Positions 7,800 to 17,348 of a stretch of DNA of 64,000 nt are shown here, in pieces (position 1 is the first letter of the stretch; every line of letters begins with the position of its first letter). The DNA is from Chryseobacterium mucoviscidosis. GTDB lineage: Bacteria > Bacteroidota > Bacteroidia > Flavobacteriales > Weeksellaceae. The notes under the pieces are model-generated. The model was not told where the DNA came from and did not search any database. It was given only the letters and a program-made list of their open reading frames with translations. A program made the translations under genes and the position numbers. The stretch lies in the NCBI RefSeq assembly GCF_002177115.1, contig NZ_MVAG01000193.1, positions 124,001-188,000 of the forward strand, written 5' to 3'.

Positions 7800-8921
7800 A
7801 TGTCTGATATTAAGTTAAATACTATTCCAGAGGCAATAGAAGACCTTAAAAATGGTAAAATAATCATAGTAGTGGATGATGAAGACAGAGAAAATGAAGG
7901 CGATTTTCTTTGTGCGGCAGAGCTTACAACACCGGAAATTATCAACTTTATGGCGCTTCACGGAAGAGGGCTTATCTGTATGCCGCTTCCTGAAAAAAGA
8001 TGTGATGAGCTTGGTCTTGAAGTAATGGTAAGCCGAAGCAGCGATCCGAAAGAAACCGCTTTCACGGTGTCTGTAGACCTTTTAGGAAACGGAACTTCTA
8101 CCGGAATTTCTGCAAGCGACAGAGCAAAAACCATTCTGGCTTTGATGGATGAAAAATCCAAGCCGACAGATTTTATGCGTCCCGGTCATATTTTCCCATT
8201 GAGAGCAAGAAAAGGGGGTGTTCTGAAAAGAGCAGGACACACAGAAGCTGCGATAGATTTAACTTGTCTTGCCGGTCTTAAAGAAGGAGGGGTAATCTGT
8301 GAAATCATGAATGAAGACGGTTCTATGTCGCGTTTGCCGGAGCTTTATGCTTTTGCACAGAAACACGATATGAAAATTGTTTCCATTGAAGATCTAATTC
8401 ATTATCAGCTTAAAAAAGGAAATCTTATTGAGAGAATTGAAGAAAGAAAAGTAAAAACGGCTTACGGAGATTACGATTTCTTCGCTTTCAGAGAAACTTC
8501 CAACGATCAGATCCATTTTGCTTTAACCAAAGGTTCTTGGACGGTTGATGAGCCTGTTTTGGTAAGAGTTCAGTCATCAGATTCTTATTTTGATGTGTTA
8601 ACGAGATTAAATAACGGCGAAAAACCTCAGTTGGAAAAAGTAACCTCAATGGTTAACGAAGCAGGAAAAGGAGCCATTGTTTTCATTAATAATGTTTCAA
8701 GCTCTGAAAATACATTAAGAAAGCTTCAGCAGTTCCTGAATTATCAGGACGGACAACAGCAGCATCCTACTTTAGCGTTCAATTACAGAGATTACGGTAT
8801 CGGAACACAGATTCTTAAAAATCTCGGAATTAATAAATTTAAAGTAATCACCCAGAATCCTAATGTAAAACCGCAGGTTGGCGGATATGACGTTGAGGTA
8901 ACGGAAATGGTGCAACTATAA
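7800..8921 (+). CDS. ribB: 3,4-dihydroxy-2-butanone-4-phosphate synthase with degenerate GTP cyclohydrolase II domain
   Basis: The N-terminal ~200 residues form a complete RibB domain: DDEDRENEGDF, HGRGLICMPL and RPGHIFPLRARKGGV...GHTEAAIDL. This enzyme makes the four-carbon precursor of riboflavin from ribulose 5-phosphate. The C-terminal ~170 residues align with GTP cyclohydrolase II by position (FALTKG, VRVQSSD, RDYGIGTQIL). They lack the zinc-binding Cys triad and the RGHEGRG-type motif, so this half is probably inactive as RibA. The gene is monocistronic and converges with fmt. Confidence 0.9.
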   Translation: MSDIKLNTIPEAIEDLKNGKIIIVVDDEDRENEGDFLCAAELTTPEIINFMALHGRGLICMPLPEKRCDELGLEVMVSRSSDPKETAFTVSVDLLGNGTSTGISASDRAKTILALMDEKSKPTDFMRPGHIFPLRARKGGVLKRAGHTEAAIDLTCLAGLKEGGVICEIMNEDGSMSRLPELYAFAQKHDMKIVSIEDLIHYQLKKGNLIERIEERKVKTAYGDYDFFAFRETSNDQIHFALTKGSWTVDEPVLVRVQSSDSYFDVLTRLNNGEKPQLEKVTSMVNEAGKGAIVFINNVSSSENTLRKLQQFLNYQDGQQQHPTLAFNYRDYGIGTQILKNLGINKFKVITQNPNVKPQVGGYDVEVTEMVQL

Positions 8922-9015
8922 CTTTGAATGGTCAATTGTGAATTAACCTTGTTGTCAATTTTTTGATACATTTTAAATTCACTTGCGAAGCAAATCGACA
9001 ATTCACATTTCACAT

Positions 9016-9046
9016 AAAAAATGGCTTGAGAAATCAAGCCATTTTT
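9016..9046. terminator. Bidirectional terminator between ribBA and fmt
   Basis: A perfect 13-bp stem (aaaaatggcttga/tcaagccattttt) with a 5-nt loop, overlapping the fmt stop codon at 9034-9036. It serves both convergent genes. Confidence 0.85.
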
Positions 9047-9981
9047 ATTTCGTCGAAATTTCTGAAACCGTTCAGAAAATCTTTGATGTTCATTCTCTTT
9101 TTTCCTTCAAGCTGTAATTCTGATGGAAAATATTCTCCGTCTTGGGTGTAGATTTTAAATTCATTTTTAGAAATTTCCAGACTTCCGGCTGTTTTTCCAT
9201 GATCTGAAATTTCAAATTTTCCACCGAAAATTTTAAGTCCTTTTTCTTCTTCGCCTATCTTTAAAGTGGTGAAAGCTGCAGGATAAGGAGACATACCCAA
9301 AATAAACTGATGAATTTCTTTCGAATTTTTCGTCCAGTCGATTCTTGTATCTTCTTTAAAAATTTTAAACGCATTTTTTGGATGCTCAACTTTCGGCTGT
9401 GGTTTTTCGGTGATTGAATTTTCTGCCAATCCGTCTAATGTTCTTACCACAAGCTCAGAGCCCATTTCCATGAGTCTGTCGTGAAGGCTTCCCGCATTTT
9501 CATCCGGTAAAATAGGGAGTTCTTCCTGAAGGAGAATATTTCCTTCATCTATTTTTTCATTGATAAAAAAGGTTGTAGCTCCGGATTTTTCTTCTCCGTT
9601 GATAATTGCGTAATTGATCGGCGCTGCTCCTCTGTAATCAGGAAGTAAGGAAGCATGAAGGTTGAAAGTTCCCATTTTTGGCATTTCAAACAAAACTTTC
9701 GGCATCATTCTGAAAGCGACCACCACAAAAACATCGGCTTCCAGTTTTCTCAATTCCTCTAAAAATTCGGGATTTCTCAGTTTTTCAGGCTGAAAAACAG
9801 GAAGATTATTTTCTACGGCAAAAACTTTTACCGGAGACTGATTGATTTTCTGTCCGCGTCCGCTCGCTTTATCCGCAACCGTTACAACGCCCACAACTTC
9901 GTGATGAGAATGATGAATGGCTTCCAGAGATGCTTTGGCAAATTCCGGAGTTCCTAAAAATACAACTTTCAATGATTTCAT
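9034..9981 (-). CDS. fmt: Methionyl-tRNA formyltransferase
   Basis: 315 residues, the usual length. The N-terminal transferase domain shows VVFLGTPEFA, FNLHASLLPDYRGAAPINYAI (10-formyl-THF site with the catalytic Asn/His region) and GATTFFINEKIDEGNIL. The C-terminal OB-like domain follows (RIDWTKNSKEI..FILGMSPYP). It formylates initiator Met-tRNA for translation initiation. The gene lies downstream of recQ in the same direction, separated by about 145 nt. Confidence 0.96.
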   Translation of the reverse strand: MKSLKVVFLGTPEFAKASLEAIHHSHHEVVGVVTVADKASGRGQKINQSPVKVFAVENNLPVFQPEKLRNPEFLEELRKLEADVFVVVAFRMMPKVLFEMPKMGTFNLHASLLPDYRGAAPINYAIINGEEKSGATTFFINEKIDEGNILLQEELPILPDENAGSLHDRLMEMGSELVVRTLDGLAENSITEKPQPKVEHPKNAFKIFKEDTRIDWTKNSKEIHQFILGMSPYPAAFTTLKIGEEEKGLKIFGGKFEISDHGKTAGSLEISKNEFKIYTQDGEYFPSELQLEGKKRMNIKDFLNGFRNFDEIKMA

Positions 9982-10126
9982 AGTGCAAAGATAAGGTCTT
10001 TGATGAAGGATTGAAAGATTTGATTTTAAAATTGAGAGTTGATATCAGAAAAATGTCATACTGAACTCAACGAAGTATCTCAGTTAAAATGCCAATTCCG
10101 TTATTTTTAAGAGATGAGAAAAGATC

Positions 10127-12028
10127 TTACGCCAAAGCATACGTTCTGAAATTCAGCATTTTTACTTTTCCGGTATCCAGCAGAAAAATTAAATTTTCCA
10201 GAATATTCTCTTTGGAATGATAGCTGAGCTGAATAGAAAGTTCTTCAATCGTTGCCGGTCTTTTACTCAGCAAATTGAGGATCTGCTGGGAAATGTTTTT
10301 ACCGAAAATCGACTGTTTGTTTCGTTCACATACCGAACATTGCCCGCAGTTTTTAGCATTTTTTTCACCAAAATAGTTCAAAATGAGCTTCATTTTACAG
10401 TATTTATCATCTTCGATGTAAAATTTCATTTCTTCCCACTTCTGGATTTTATTTTTCTGAATATGTTCAAAAAGTTTCCAGTACACAGAGCTGTTTAATC
10501 TTTCATCTCTTGGTTTCAGAAATTTTACGCTTGTTAAAGCACCGTCAATATATTCCACATAGCCTTTTTGCTGAAGTTCTTTTAATCGTTCTTTTATTAA
10601 TTCGACACTGGATCCGATTTTTCCGCTTACCTGCTGTTCGCTGAACATCACTTTATGCGTAGTAATCCCGGAAATCGTACGAAGCATGAGTTCTAAAAAA
10701 TAGGCGTCTTTTCTGGGCAACTGATCAATTTCATGGGCTTCCATCAATAACTGAAGCGATGAAAGACTTTTATGTTCGTTGAAATAAATTATTTCCTGAT
10801 TGTGAAGAAAATTGAGAACATTTCTGATCTTCGCATTCGAAAGTTTCGTGAAATTATAAATTCCGTTGATATTCAGTTGAAAAACTTTTTCCGGAAGCTC
10901 AAATTCGGCAACCTGAAAAATAGAGTAGAGGTAGGTAACGATTTTTAGAAATTCAGCTTTATTGGGAATCTGGTTTTTTAAAATCTGATCAAAATTTAAA
11001 ATTTCCTGCTTATTCCAAAGCAGAAATGCGAAACTTTCTTTTCCGTCTCTTCCGGAACGCCCGATTTCCTGATAATAATTTTCAATGGAAGGAGCAGGAG
11101 AGTAGTGAAGTACAAAGCGTACATTGTCTTTATCAATTCCCATCCCGAATGCATTGGTGGAAATTAAGACATGATTATTGCTTCTGTTCCAAATTTCCTG
11201 TTTTGTATTTTTTTCTTTTGTGGATAAACCAGCGTGAAAATAATCTACATTTTTAAGCTGATTTTTTTTCAGAAATTCACTGAGGAGTTCGGCTTCTTTT
11301 CTTGTTCTCACATAAACAATTCCTGCTTCATTCGAGAATTTTAAAATATCATATACTTTCTGAAATTTATCCGAAACTTCTTCCATGAAAATTTTGATGT
11401 TGTCTCTTTTAAAACTTTTCTGAAAAACCTGCGGATTTTTTAGTTCCAGTTTTAATTTTATTTCCTCCAAAACTTTTGGCGTAGCAGTTGCCGTTAAAGC
11501 CAGACATGGAATTTTAGGGTTATTTTTTCTGAATTCTTTGATATTCTGATAACTCGGTCGGAAATCCTGTCCCCATTCTGAGATACAGTGCGCTTCATCG
11601 ACCGCGATGAAAGACAGTTCGATTTCTTCAATATTCTGCAAAAACTGTTTATTGGTGATTCTTTCAGGAGAGACATACAGCATTTTTGTCAGTCCTTCTT
11701 TGCATCGGTCATAGATATTTTCAGCATCATATTCATCCAGTTCCGAAGACAGATATTCGGCTTCGATTCCTCTTGATTTTAATTGATTTACCTGATCTTT
11801 CATCAATGCCAGTAAAGGGGAAATTATAAGACAGGTTCCTTCCTTTAACAAGGCGGGAAGCTGATAACAAAGAGATTTTCCGGCTCCTGTAGGCAACAGG
11901 ACAAGAGTATCTTTTTCATTAATGACAGAATCTATAATTGCTTCCTGAGAATCGCGAAAACCATCATACCCCCAAAAATGTTTCAGGGTTTTAAATTTTA
12001 GCTTTTGAAAATCTTGCTGAGAAATCAT
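10127..12028 (-). CDS. recQ: ATP-dependent DNA helicase RecQ
   Basis: A superfamily 2 helicase with LLPTGAGKSLCYQLPAL (motif I), VDEAHCISEWGQDFRPSY (motif II and the RecQ aromatic loop), ALTATATP (III) and QEIGRSGRDG (VI). A zinc-binding region follows (KYCKMK...NCGQCSVC), then a winged helix. No clear HRDC domain is seen; the C-terminus is a short winged-helix-like extension. It unwinds 3'-5' during recombination and repair. I chose the ATG at 12028 (MISQQDF), since the longer frame would start on a TTG with a poor extension. Confidence 0.93.
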   Translation of the reverse strand: MISQQDFQKLKFKTLKHFWGYDGFRDSQEAIIDSVINEKDTLVLLPTGAGKSLCYQLPALLKEGTCLIISPLLALMKDQVNQLKSRGIEAEYLSSELDEYDAENIYDRCKEGLTKMLYVSPERITNKQFLQNIEEIELSFIAVDEAHCISEWGQDFRPSYQNIKEFRKNNPKIPCLALTATATPKVLEEIKLKLELKNPQVFQKSFKRDNIKIFMEEVSDKFQKVYDILKFSNEAGIVYVRTRKEAELLSEFLKKNQLKNVDYFHAGLSTKEKNTKQEIWNRSNNHVLISTNAFGMGIDKDNVRFVLHYSPAPSIENYYQEIGRSGRDGKESFAFLLWNKQEILNFDQILKNQIPNKAEFLKIVTYLYSIFQVAEFELPEKVFQLNINGIYNFTKLSNAKIRNVLNFLHNQEIIYFNEHKSLSSLQLLMEAHEIDQLPRKDAYFLELMLRTISGITTHKVMFSEQQVSGKIGSSVELIKERLKELQQKGYVEYIDGALTSVKFLKPRDERLNSSVYWKLFEHIQKNKIQKWEEMKFYIEDDKYCKMKLILNYFGEKNAKNCGQCSVCERNKQSIFGKNISQQILNLLSKRPATIEELSIQLSYHSKENILENLIFLLDTGKVKMLNFRTYALA

Positions 12029-12061
12029 AGGATAAAAGTAATAAAAGTATTCTGACAAAAA

Positions 12062-12085
12062 AAGCCACGCAATGCATGGCTTTTA
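12062..12085 (-). terminator. Terminator downstream of the ompA-like gene
   Basis: The repeat aaagcca/tggcttt around a short loop lies just after the stop of the gene at 12108, with an A/T run on the recQ side. Confidence 0.6.
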
Positions 12086-12107
12086 TATATTTAATAATAA
12101 ATTTTTA

Positions 12108-13568
12108 TTATTTAGCTTCGAAGTAAACTCTTCTGTTTGCTCTGTTTTTCCATTCAGGACATTTCGTAGCAGGGTCGCATTCAGGATATTTAAGGTCTTT
12201 TTCACCTCTACCTACTGCGTTAAGTTTACCAGACTGAACTCCGTTTTTAATTAAATAATCTTTTACGTTGTTCGCTCTTCTTTCAGAAAGTTTTTGGTTG
12301 TATGCATCAGAAGCTCTTGTATCTGTTGCTCCAACTACTGTGTAAGATCCATTAGAAGAATTAATGTAATTTACAGCGTTGTTAAGAATTGGAGTGTTAG
12401 AAGGTAAAATTCTGTCTGAATTCAGATCAAATTCAATTCCATCTAATTTTGTCTCTTTTTCATCAACTGGTCCAACCGGAGTAGGAGCTGTTGTAGGGCA
12501 ACCTTGGTTTTCCACTGGTCCCGGAACGGTTACACACTTATCGTATAGATCAATAACACCGTCAAGATCAGTATCAAGAGCTACACCTGCACCGTCCACT
12601 CTTGCACCTGCAGGAGTATCAAGCTGTCTGTCCCAATCGTCGCAAACACCATCGTTATCAAGATCTCCTTTTTTACAAACTTCGATATCCTGGTTTTTGT
12701 TAGCTAAAACATCTAATTTATAGTAGATCTCCTGAAGTGGATCGTGCCACATTAAGTGAGATTCGTGTTTTCCAAGTTTTAAAGAAACCCCTAAAGTAGC
12801 GTTGAAGAAGTTATCAGAAACCTGCTCTTCACGTTGGTTGATCGTGCTGTATTTGTCTCCTCCACCGTCAAATTCATCATCACCGGTAACGGCATACATT
12901 ACTCTACCTTCGATATCGATTCTTCTGTTTACTTTAAATTTCACACCGGCACCTGCCTGAGCAAACATAGATCCAAGTTGAAACGGCTTAATTTCCGTTA
13001 CCAGTCTTTGCCCTTTATCATCTTTCTGATAAGCTCTGTAGGCTAAAGTTCCGATACCTGCATATCCATGCAAAGCCCATCTGTAAGGAGAATGGTTATC
13101 CACTCTTCTGAATAGGTTTGAGAAGTTAATGTCTCCTAATAATGAGATTGCATCATATTGCGTTCTTGCAGCTACACGTTGATACGCTGAAGCATCAGAA
13201 GGCGCAGAATCTTTTGTATTAAACCATCCCTGTCTCGTTTCTCCTCTGTCGTATTGTAAATTAAGACCAAAAGCGTGAGTAATGGCTTTATCAATACTTA
13301 CATATGCAGAATAACCAAAAAGGTTTTTACCGTTTCCGCTTTTTATAGATGTTAAGTCTGCAGATTGAACTAATGGTACACCAGCACCGAAAGAGATTGC
13401 CCAATCGTTAAATCTTTTAGATTTATTGGTAAACGGGGAAACATTTGCAGAGCCCGAAGAAAACGTATTTGGATATTGCCCGTTTGAAACTACTGCAGTT
13501 GAGTCCTGTGCAAAGGCAACTGTAGGAACAGTAAGTGCTAATGCAACAATTGCTAAACTTAATTTCAT
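12108..13568 (-). CDS. OmpA-family outer-membrane porin with TSP3 repeats
   Basis: 486 residues. A Sec signal peptide (MKLSLAIVALALTVPTVAFA) is followed by a ~270-residue barrel-like region with alternating aromatic strands. TSP3-type calcium repeats come next (DLDNDGVCDDWD, DTDLDGVIDLYD), then a Cys-containing linker and a C-terminal OmpA domain (FDLNSDRILPSNTPIL...LSERRANNVKDYLI..ANRRVYFEA) that binds peptidoglycan. It should anchor the outer membrane to the cell wall. It lies 41 nt downstream of a shorter paralogue in the same direction, so the two may be co-transcribed. Confidence 0.93.
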   Translation of the reverse strand: MKLSLAIVALALTVPTVAFAQDSTAVVSNGQYPNTFSSGSANVSPFTNKSKRFNDWAISFGAGVPLVQSADLTSIKSGNGKNLFGYSAYVSIDKAITHAFGLNLQYDRGETRQGWFNTKDSAPSDASAYQRVAARTQYDAISLLGDINFSNLFRRVDNHSPYRWALHGYAGIGTLAYRAYQKDDKGQRLVTEIKPFQLGSMFAQAGAGVKFKVNRRIDIEGRVMYAVTGDDEFDGGGDKYSTINQREEQVSDNFFNATLGVSLKLGKHESHLMWHDPLQEIYYKLDVLANKNQDIEVCKKGDLDNDGVCDDWDRQLDTPAGARVDGAGVALDTDLDGVIDLYDKCVTVPGPVENQGCPTTAPTPVGPVDEKETKLDGIEFDLNSDRILPSNTPILNNAVNYINSSNGSYTVVGATDTRASDAYNQKLSERRANNVKDYLIKNGVQSGKLNAVGRGEKDLKYPECDPATKCPEWKNRANRRVYFEAK

Positions 13569-13609
13569 AGTGTATTTTTTATTTAGTTAATTAAATGATT
13601 TAGTTATAA

Positions 13610-14725
13610 TTATTTGGCTGTAGTAGGACAACCTTGATTTTCTACCGGTCCGGGAACCGTTACACACTTATCGTATAAATCGATTACTCCATCCAGATCC
13701 ATATCTAAAGCAACTCCGGCTCCGTCTACTCTTGCTCCTGCAGGAGTATCAAGCTGTCTGTCCCAATCGTCGCAAACACCGTCGTTATCAAGATCACCTT
13801 TTTCACATACTACAAGTTCTGTGCTTTTGTTTTCCAGAACATTGGTTCTGTAATATGCTTCCTGTAAAGGATCGTGCCAAGCCAGATGAGAATTGTGTTT
13901 TCCTAGTTTGAAAGAAACACCTAAGTTAACTGTCCACGCATTATCAGATCTTCTTTTATCAAGCATATTATACTTTGATACTTTAGAAGTAACATCATAA
14001 TCTGCAGGACCTGCGTTACCACCACCGTCGAATTCGTCGTCTCCACTGATGATATACATTGTTCTTGCTTCAATGTCGATAAGTTTTGAAACTTTATATT
14101 TCAAACCTGCACCAAGCTGATAATAAATTGAGTTGATGTCTAACTTTTGGTTAATGAATAACGGAATTCTTGCAGGAGTAGTGCTCCATCTGAATTCATT
14201 ATTATCATATAAAGAAGTATTGAAATTCATTAAACCAACACCTGCATAACCATGCAATGCCCATCTGTAAGGAGAATGATTGTCTACTCTTCTTAAAAGA
14301 TTAGAAAAGTTAACATCTCCCATTAAAGCAATCTGGTTATATTTCGTTTTGGCTTCTGCCACTCCGGCAGCTACACCTGCAGCTCCTTCAAGCTGTCCTC
14401 TCTGATTTGTTTCTCCTCTCTGATAAATAAGACTGATTCCTACAACATGGGTAATCTGTTTGTCTAAACTCACATATGAATTGTAGCCCCAGTTGATTTT
14501 TTTATCTGTAATAGACTTCAGATCGGAGTGAACCATAAATGCAGCACCTCCACCTACTGATACAGACCAGTCGTTGAATCTTTTTGCTTTTGTGTCGAAA
14601 GGTTGAACATTGGCAGAACCTGAAGAAAATGTATTGGGATACTTATCATTTGAAGTAACAGCTATACTATCTTGTGCGTAAGCAGCAATAGGCAACGTAG
14701 CCAATAATAATAAACCTAATTTCAT
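13610..14725 (-). CDS. TSP3/OmpA-like porin paralogue lacking the OmpA domain
   Basis: 371 residues with signal peptide MKLGLLLLATLPIAAYAQ. Its barrel is close in sequence to the next gene (shared NDKYPNTFSSGSANV, HSPYRWALHGYAG, DDEFDGGG) and it carries the same TSP3 repeats. It ends at GPVENQGCPTTAK, just where the neighbour continues into the OmpA peptidoglycan-binding domain. It therefore cannot bind peptidoglycan in the usual way. It looks like a tandem duplication product that lost its third domain or never acquired it. Confidence 0.88.
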   Translation of the reverse strand: MKLGLLLLATLPIAAYAQDSIAVTSNDKYPNTFSSGSANVQPFDTKAKRFNDWSVSVGGGAAFMVHSDLKSITDKKINWGYNSYVSLDKQITHVVGISLIYQRGETNQRGQLEGAAGVAAGVAEAKTKYNQIALMGDVNFSNLLRRVDNHSPYRWALHGYAGVGLMNFNTSLYDNNEFRWSTTPARIPLFINQKLDINSIYYQLGAGLKYKVSKLIDIEARTMYIISGDDEFDGGGNAGPADYDVTSKVSKYNMLDKRRSDNAWTVNLGVSFKLGKHNSHLAWHDPLQEAYYRTNVLENKSTELVVCEKGDLDNDGVCDDWDRQLDTPAGARVDGAGVALDMDLDGVIDLYDKCVTVPGPVENQGCPTTAK

Positions 14726-14742
14726 ACAATATGTTTTATGTT

Positions 14743-15162
14743 TTATTTGATAAAATTTCTTAATAATGTTTTTGAAAATTCTCTTTCAAAAAGATGCTTT
14801 TTGTGAGGGATTTCCAATCTTTCTGAGACAAATTTTAGTTCATTATAGGTAACGATATCTATGTCTATTACTCTATCAGAATATCCTCCTGAAGCTTTAG
14901 AATCGTTAGCTCTTCCCATTTCTTTTTCAATACTTTTAACAAAATCAAGTAGTTGAATAGGCGAAAGACGAGTAAACATTATCAGTGCAATATTACAAAA
15001 AATATTAGAACTGGCAAATTCTACGGGCTCGGATATTAAAAATTCACTCAATTTTAATATTTCATTTCCACCGCTTTGCAGTTTTTCTATAGCGGTTTCA
15101 AGATTTTTTTTTTGATCTCCAAGATTACTTCCGAGTAACAAAACGACTTTATGTTGCGACAT
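14743..15162 (-). CDS. folK: 2-amino-4-hydroxy-6-hydroxymethyldihydropteridine pyrophosphokinase
   Basis: 139 residues from the ATG at 15162 (MSQHKVVLLLGSNLGD); the longer frame overlaps sppA and is not credible. Motifs are LLLGSNLGDQKKNL, FCNIALIMFT and RVIDIDIVTYNE, the HPPK substrate and Mg-ATP site (usually RxxDxDI/L). It transfers pyrophosphate from ATP to the pterin in folate synthesis. It is transcribed divergently from sppA with only 19 nt between starts. Confidence 0.92.
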   Translation of the reverse strand: MSQHKVVLLLGSNLGDQKKNLETAIEKLQSGGNEILKLSEFLISEPVEFASSNIFCNIALIMFTRLSPIQLLDFVKSIEKEMGRANDSKASGGYSDRVIDIDIVTYNELKFVSERLEIPHKKHLFEREFSKTLLRNFIK

Positions 15163-15181
15163 ATTGTAAAATGATTGATTT

Positions 15182-16939
15182 ATGAAAAGCTTTTTTAAAA
15201 ATGTACTGGCAAATATAGTGGCTATTGTCATTTTAGGTGCTGTGTTTTTCTTCTTTTTTATCATCATGCTGGTGTTCAGCGCAATGGGAAGTGAGAAATC
15301 TGTGGTTGTAAAGAAAAATTCTGTCCTTACGATTAATTTAAAAACCAATATAATAGACAGTCCTACAGAAGAGCAGAAAGGACTTTTTAATATTAGTGAA
15401 CAGACAAAAAATGTGTTGATTTATGATGCTATTGAAGCCATCGAAAAAGCAAAAACCGATGATAATATTAAAGGAATAAGCATTGAAGCCGATTATTTAA
15501 ATGCAGGAATTACCCAGATCGATGATCTCAGAAATGCTATTCAGGATTTTAAAAAGAGCGGGAAATTTGTTTATGCTTATGGAAATACGGTTTCTCAGGC
15601 AGCTTATTATTTAGGATCGGTTGCAGATCAGTATTATCTTAATCCTTCCGGAATGATCGAGCTTAAAGGTTTGGCAACAGAAGTCGCTTTTTATAAAGAT
15701 TTTGCCGACAAATACGGAATCGGGATTGAAGTTATCCGTCACGGAAAATTTAAATCTGCGGTTGAACCTTTTTTAAGAAATGATATTTCTCCGGAAAATA
15801 AAGAGCAATTAAGCACACTTTTAAATGATATCTGGAAAAACACTTCTTCAAGAATGGCGGTTTCAAGAAAAATAGATACGGCACAGTTCAGAACGGTGGT
15901 CGACAGTTTGTACGGAATGATTCCTGATTTAAGTTTAAAATATAAACTGGCGGACAAATTAATTCAGAAAACAGAATACGATCAATTAATTAAATCGAAA
16001 TTAAATTTAGCAGGAGACGATAAGCTGAATAAAATTTCTTTAGGAAAATATATTGCTTCTTATTCTGATGATGAAAAATCGGGAGACAGAGTAGCGGTTT
16101 TGTATGCTTCAGGTTCTATTAACGGAGGAGACGATTATAACGATATCCATTCCGAGAAATATATTAAATACATTAAAGAGCTTCAGGATAACGATAAAGT
16201 AAAGGCGGTTGTTTTCAGAATTAATTCTCCGGGAGGAAGTGCAAATGCTTCGGATGAGATTTTATTTGAACTTCAGCAGTTGAAAAAGAAAAAACCGTTA
16301 ATTGTTTCCTTTGGAGATTATGCCGCTTCAGGAGGATATTACATTGCAATGGCGGCAGATAAAATTTATTCTGAACCAAACACGCTTACAGGATCTATCG
16401 GCGTTTTCGGAGTGATTCCTTATTTCAAAGATATTGCCAATAAAAACGGAATCCGTTCCGATATTGTTTCTACCAATGCCAATTCCCAATATTATTCTTC
16501 TTTAAACGGAGTTACGCCTTACGGAGTAAGCTTAATTACAAGAAGCGTGGAAGGTACTTATAAAAGATTCGTGCATTTTGTAACGCAGAACAGAAAACAG
16601 ACTTTTGAACAGATCGACAGTGTAGGAGGAGGAAGAGTTTGGAGCGGAACCAGAGCCAAACAAATCGGTCTTGTAGATGAATTGGGAACATTGAATGATG
16701 CTGTGAAATTTGCTGCACAGAAAGCTGGTTTAAAGTCTTACGCAGTTTCTTCTTATCCTAAAAGCATGACGCCTTTCGAGCAGATTTTTAAAGATCTTAA
16801 TGAAGAGGATATCTCTGCAAGAGTGGTGAAGAATAAAATCGGAAAAGCAAATTATGAACTTTTAGAGCAGATCGTAGAAGAAAGAAAGCTGCAGTCTGAA
16901 GTTAAAATGGAAATGCCTTACCAGATCAAAATCAACTAA
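15182..16939 (+). CDS. sppA: Signal peptide peptidase SppA, long form
   Basis: 585 residues: an N-terminal membrane anchor (residues ~9-35), then two tandem protease-like halves. The first half holds RHGKFKSAVEPF with the probable general-base Lys (K191). The second holds INSPGGSA and FGDYAASGGYYIAMAADKIYSEPNTLTGSIG with the nucleophile Ser. This matches the 67-kDa SppA type that degrades cleaved signal peptides in the inner membrane. Full length, with its own strong terminator downstream. Confidence 0.95.
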   Translation: MKSFFKNVLANIVAIVILGAVFFFFFIIMLVFSAMGSEKSVVVKKNSVLTINLKTNIIDSPTEEQKGLFNISEQTKNVLIYDAIEAIEKAKTDDNIKGISIEADYLNAGITQIDDLRNAIQDFKKSGKFVYAYGNTVSQAAYYLGSVADQYYLNPSGMIELKGLATEVAFYKDFADKYGIGIEVIRHGKFKSAVEPFLRNDISPENKEQLSTLLNDIWKNTSSRMAVSRKIDTAQFRTVVDSLYGMIPDLSLKYKLADKLIQKTEYDQLIKSKLNLAGDDKLNKISLGKYIASYSDDEKSGDRVAVLYASGSINGGDDYNDIHSEKYIKYIKELQDNDKVKAVVFRINSPGGSANASDEILFELQQLKKKKPLIVSFGDYAASGGYYIAMAADKIYSEPNTLTGSIGVFGVIPYFKDIANKNGIRSDIVSTNANSQYYSSLNGVTPYGVSLITRSVEGTYKRFVHFVTQNRKQTFEQIDSVGGGRVWSGTRAKQIGLVDELGTLNDAVKFAAQKAGLKSYAVSSYPKSMTPFEQIFKDLNEEDISARVVKNKIGKANYELLEQIVEERKLQSEVKMEMPYQIKIN

Positions 16940-16961
16940 CTAAATTATATATTGTACAAAG

Positions 16962-16994
16962 AAACGGCGGATTTGAATTTCAAATCCGCCGTTT
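16962..16994. terminator. Bidirectional terminator between sppA and the YeaQ-like gene
   Basis: A perfect 15-bp stem (aaacggcggatttga and its complement) with a 3-nt loop and a T-run on the plus strand. It separates convergent genes. Confidence 0.9.
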
Positions 16995-17017
16995 TAATTT
17001 TTTATTGCTAATTAAAC

Positions 17018-17278
17018 TTAGCTTTTTTTCGTAAGCATTCCGTAAATCCACAGAACAATTAAAGCGCCTCCGATAGCCAAGATCCAGCTTCTGAAGTTCC
17101 AGAAAGAATCTACATCTCCCCAGTGAAGAAGGTAAACCCCTATTGAACCTCCTATAAAGGCTCCTACGATTCCTAAAATCATAGTAATAAGAATTCCGCC
17201 CCCTTGTTTTCCAGGCATGATTGCTTTAGCAAGTGCTCCGGCTAACAGTCCGAAAATAATCCATGTTATAAATCCCAT
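17018..17278 (-). CDS. GlsB/YeaQ/YmgE family membrane protein
   Basis: 86 residues with three hydrophobic helices and the family glycine pattern: IIFGLLAGALAKAIMPGKQGGG, then ILGIVGAFIGGSIG. These small inner-membrane proteins are stress induced in many bacteria; the precise role is unknown. It lies alone between sppA and ftsY. Confidence 0.9.
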   Translation of the reverse strand: MGFITWIIFGLLAGALAKAIMPGKQGGGILITMILGIVGAFIGGSIGVYLLHWGDVDSFWNFRSWILAIGGALIVLWIYGMLTKKS

Positions 17279-17348
17279 AGTTGCATTTTTTAATGTTAAT
17301 ATTTATGTTTAGTTCATTAATAATGTTGGGAAAACATGATTTTTTACA

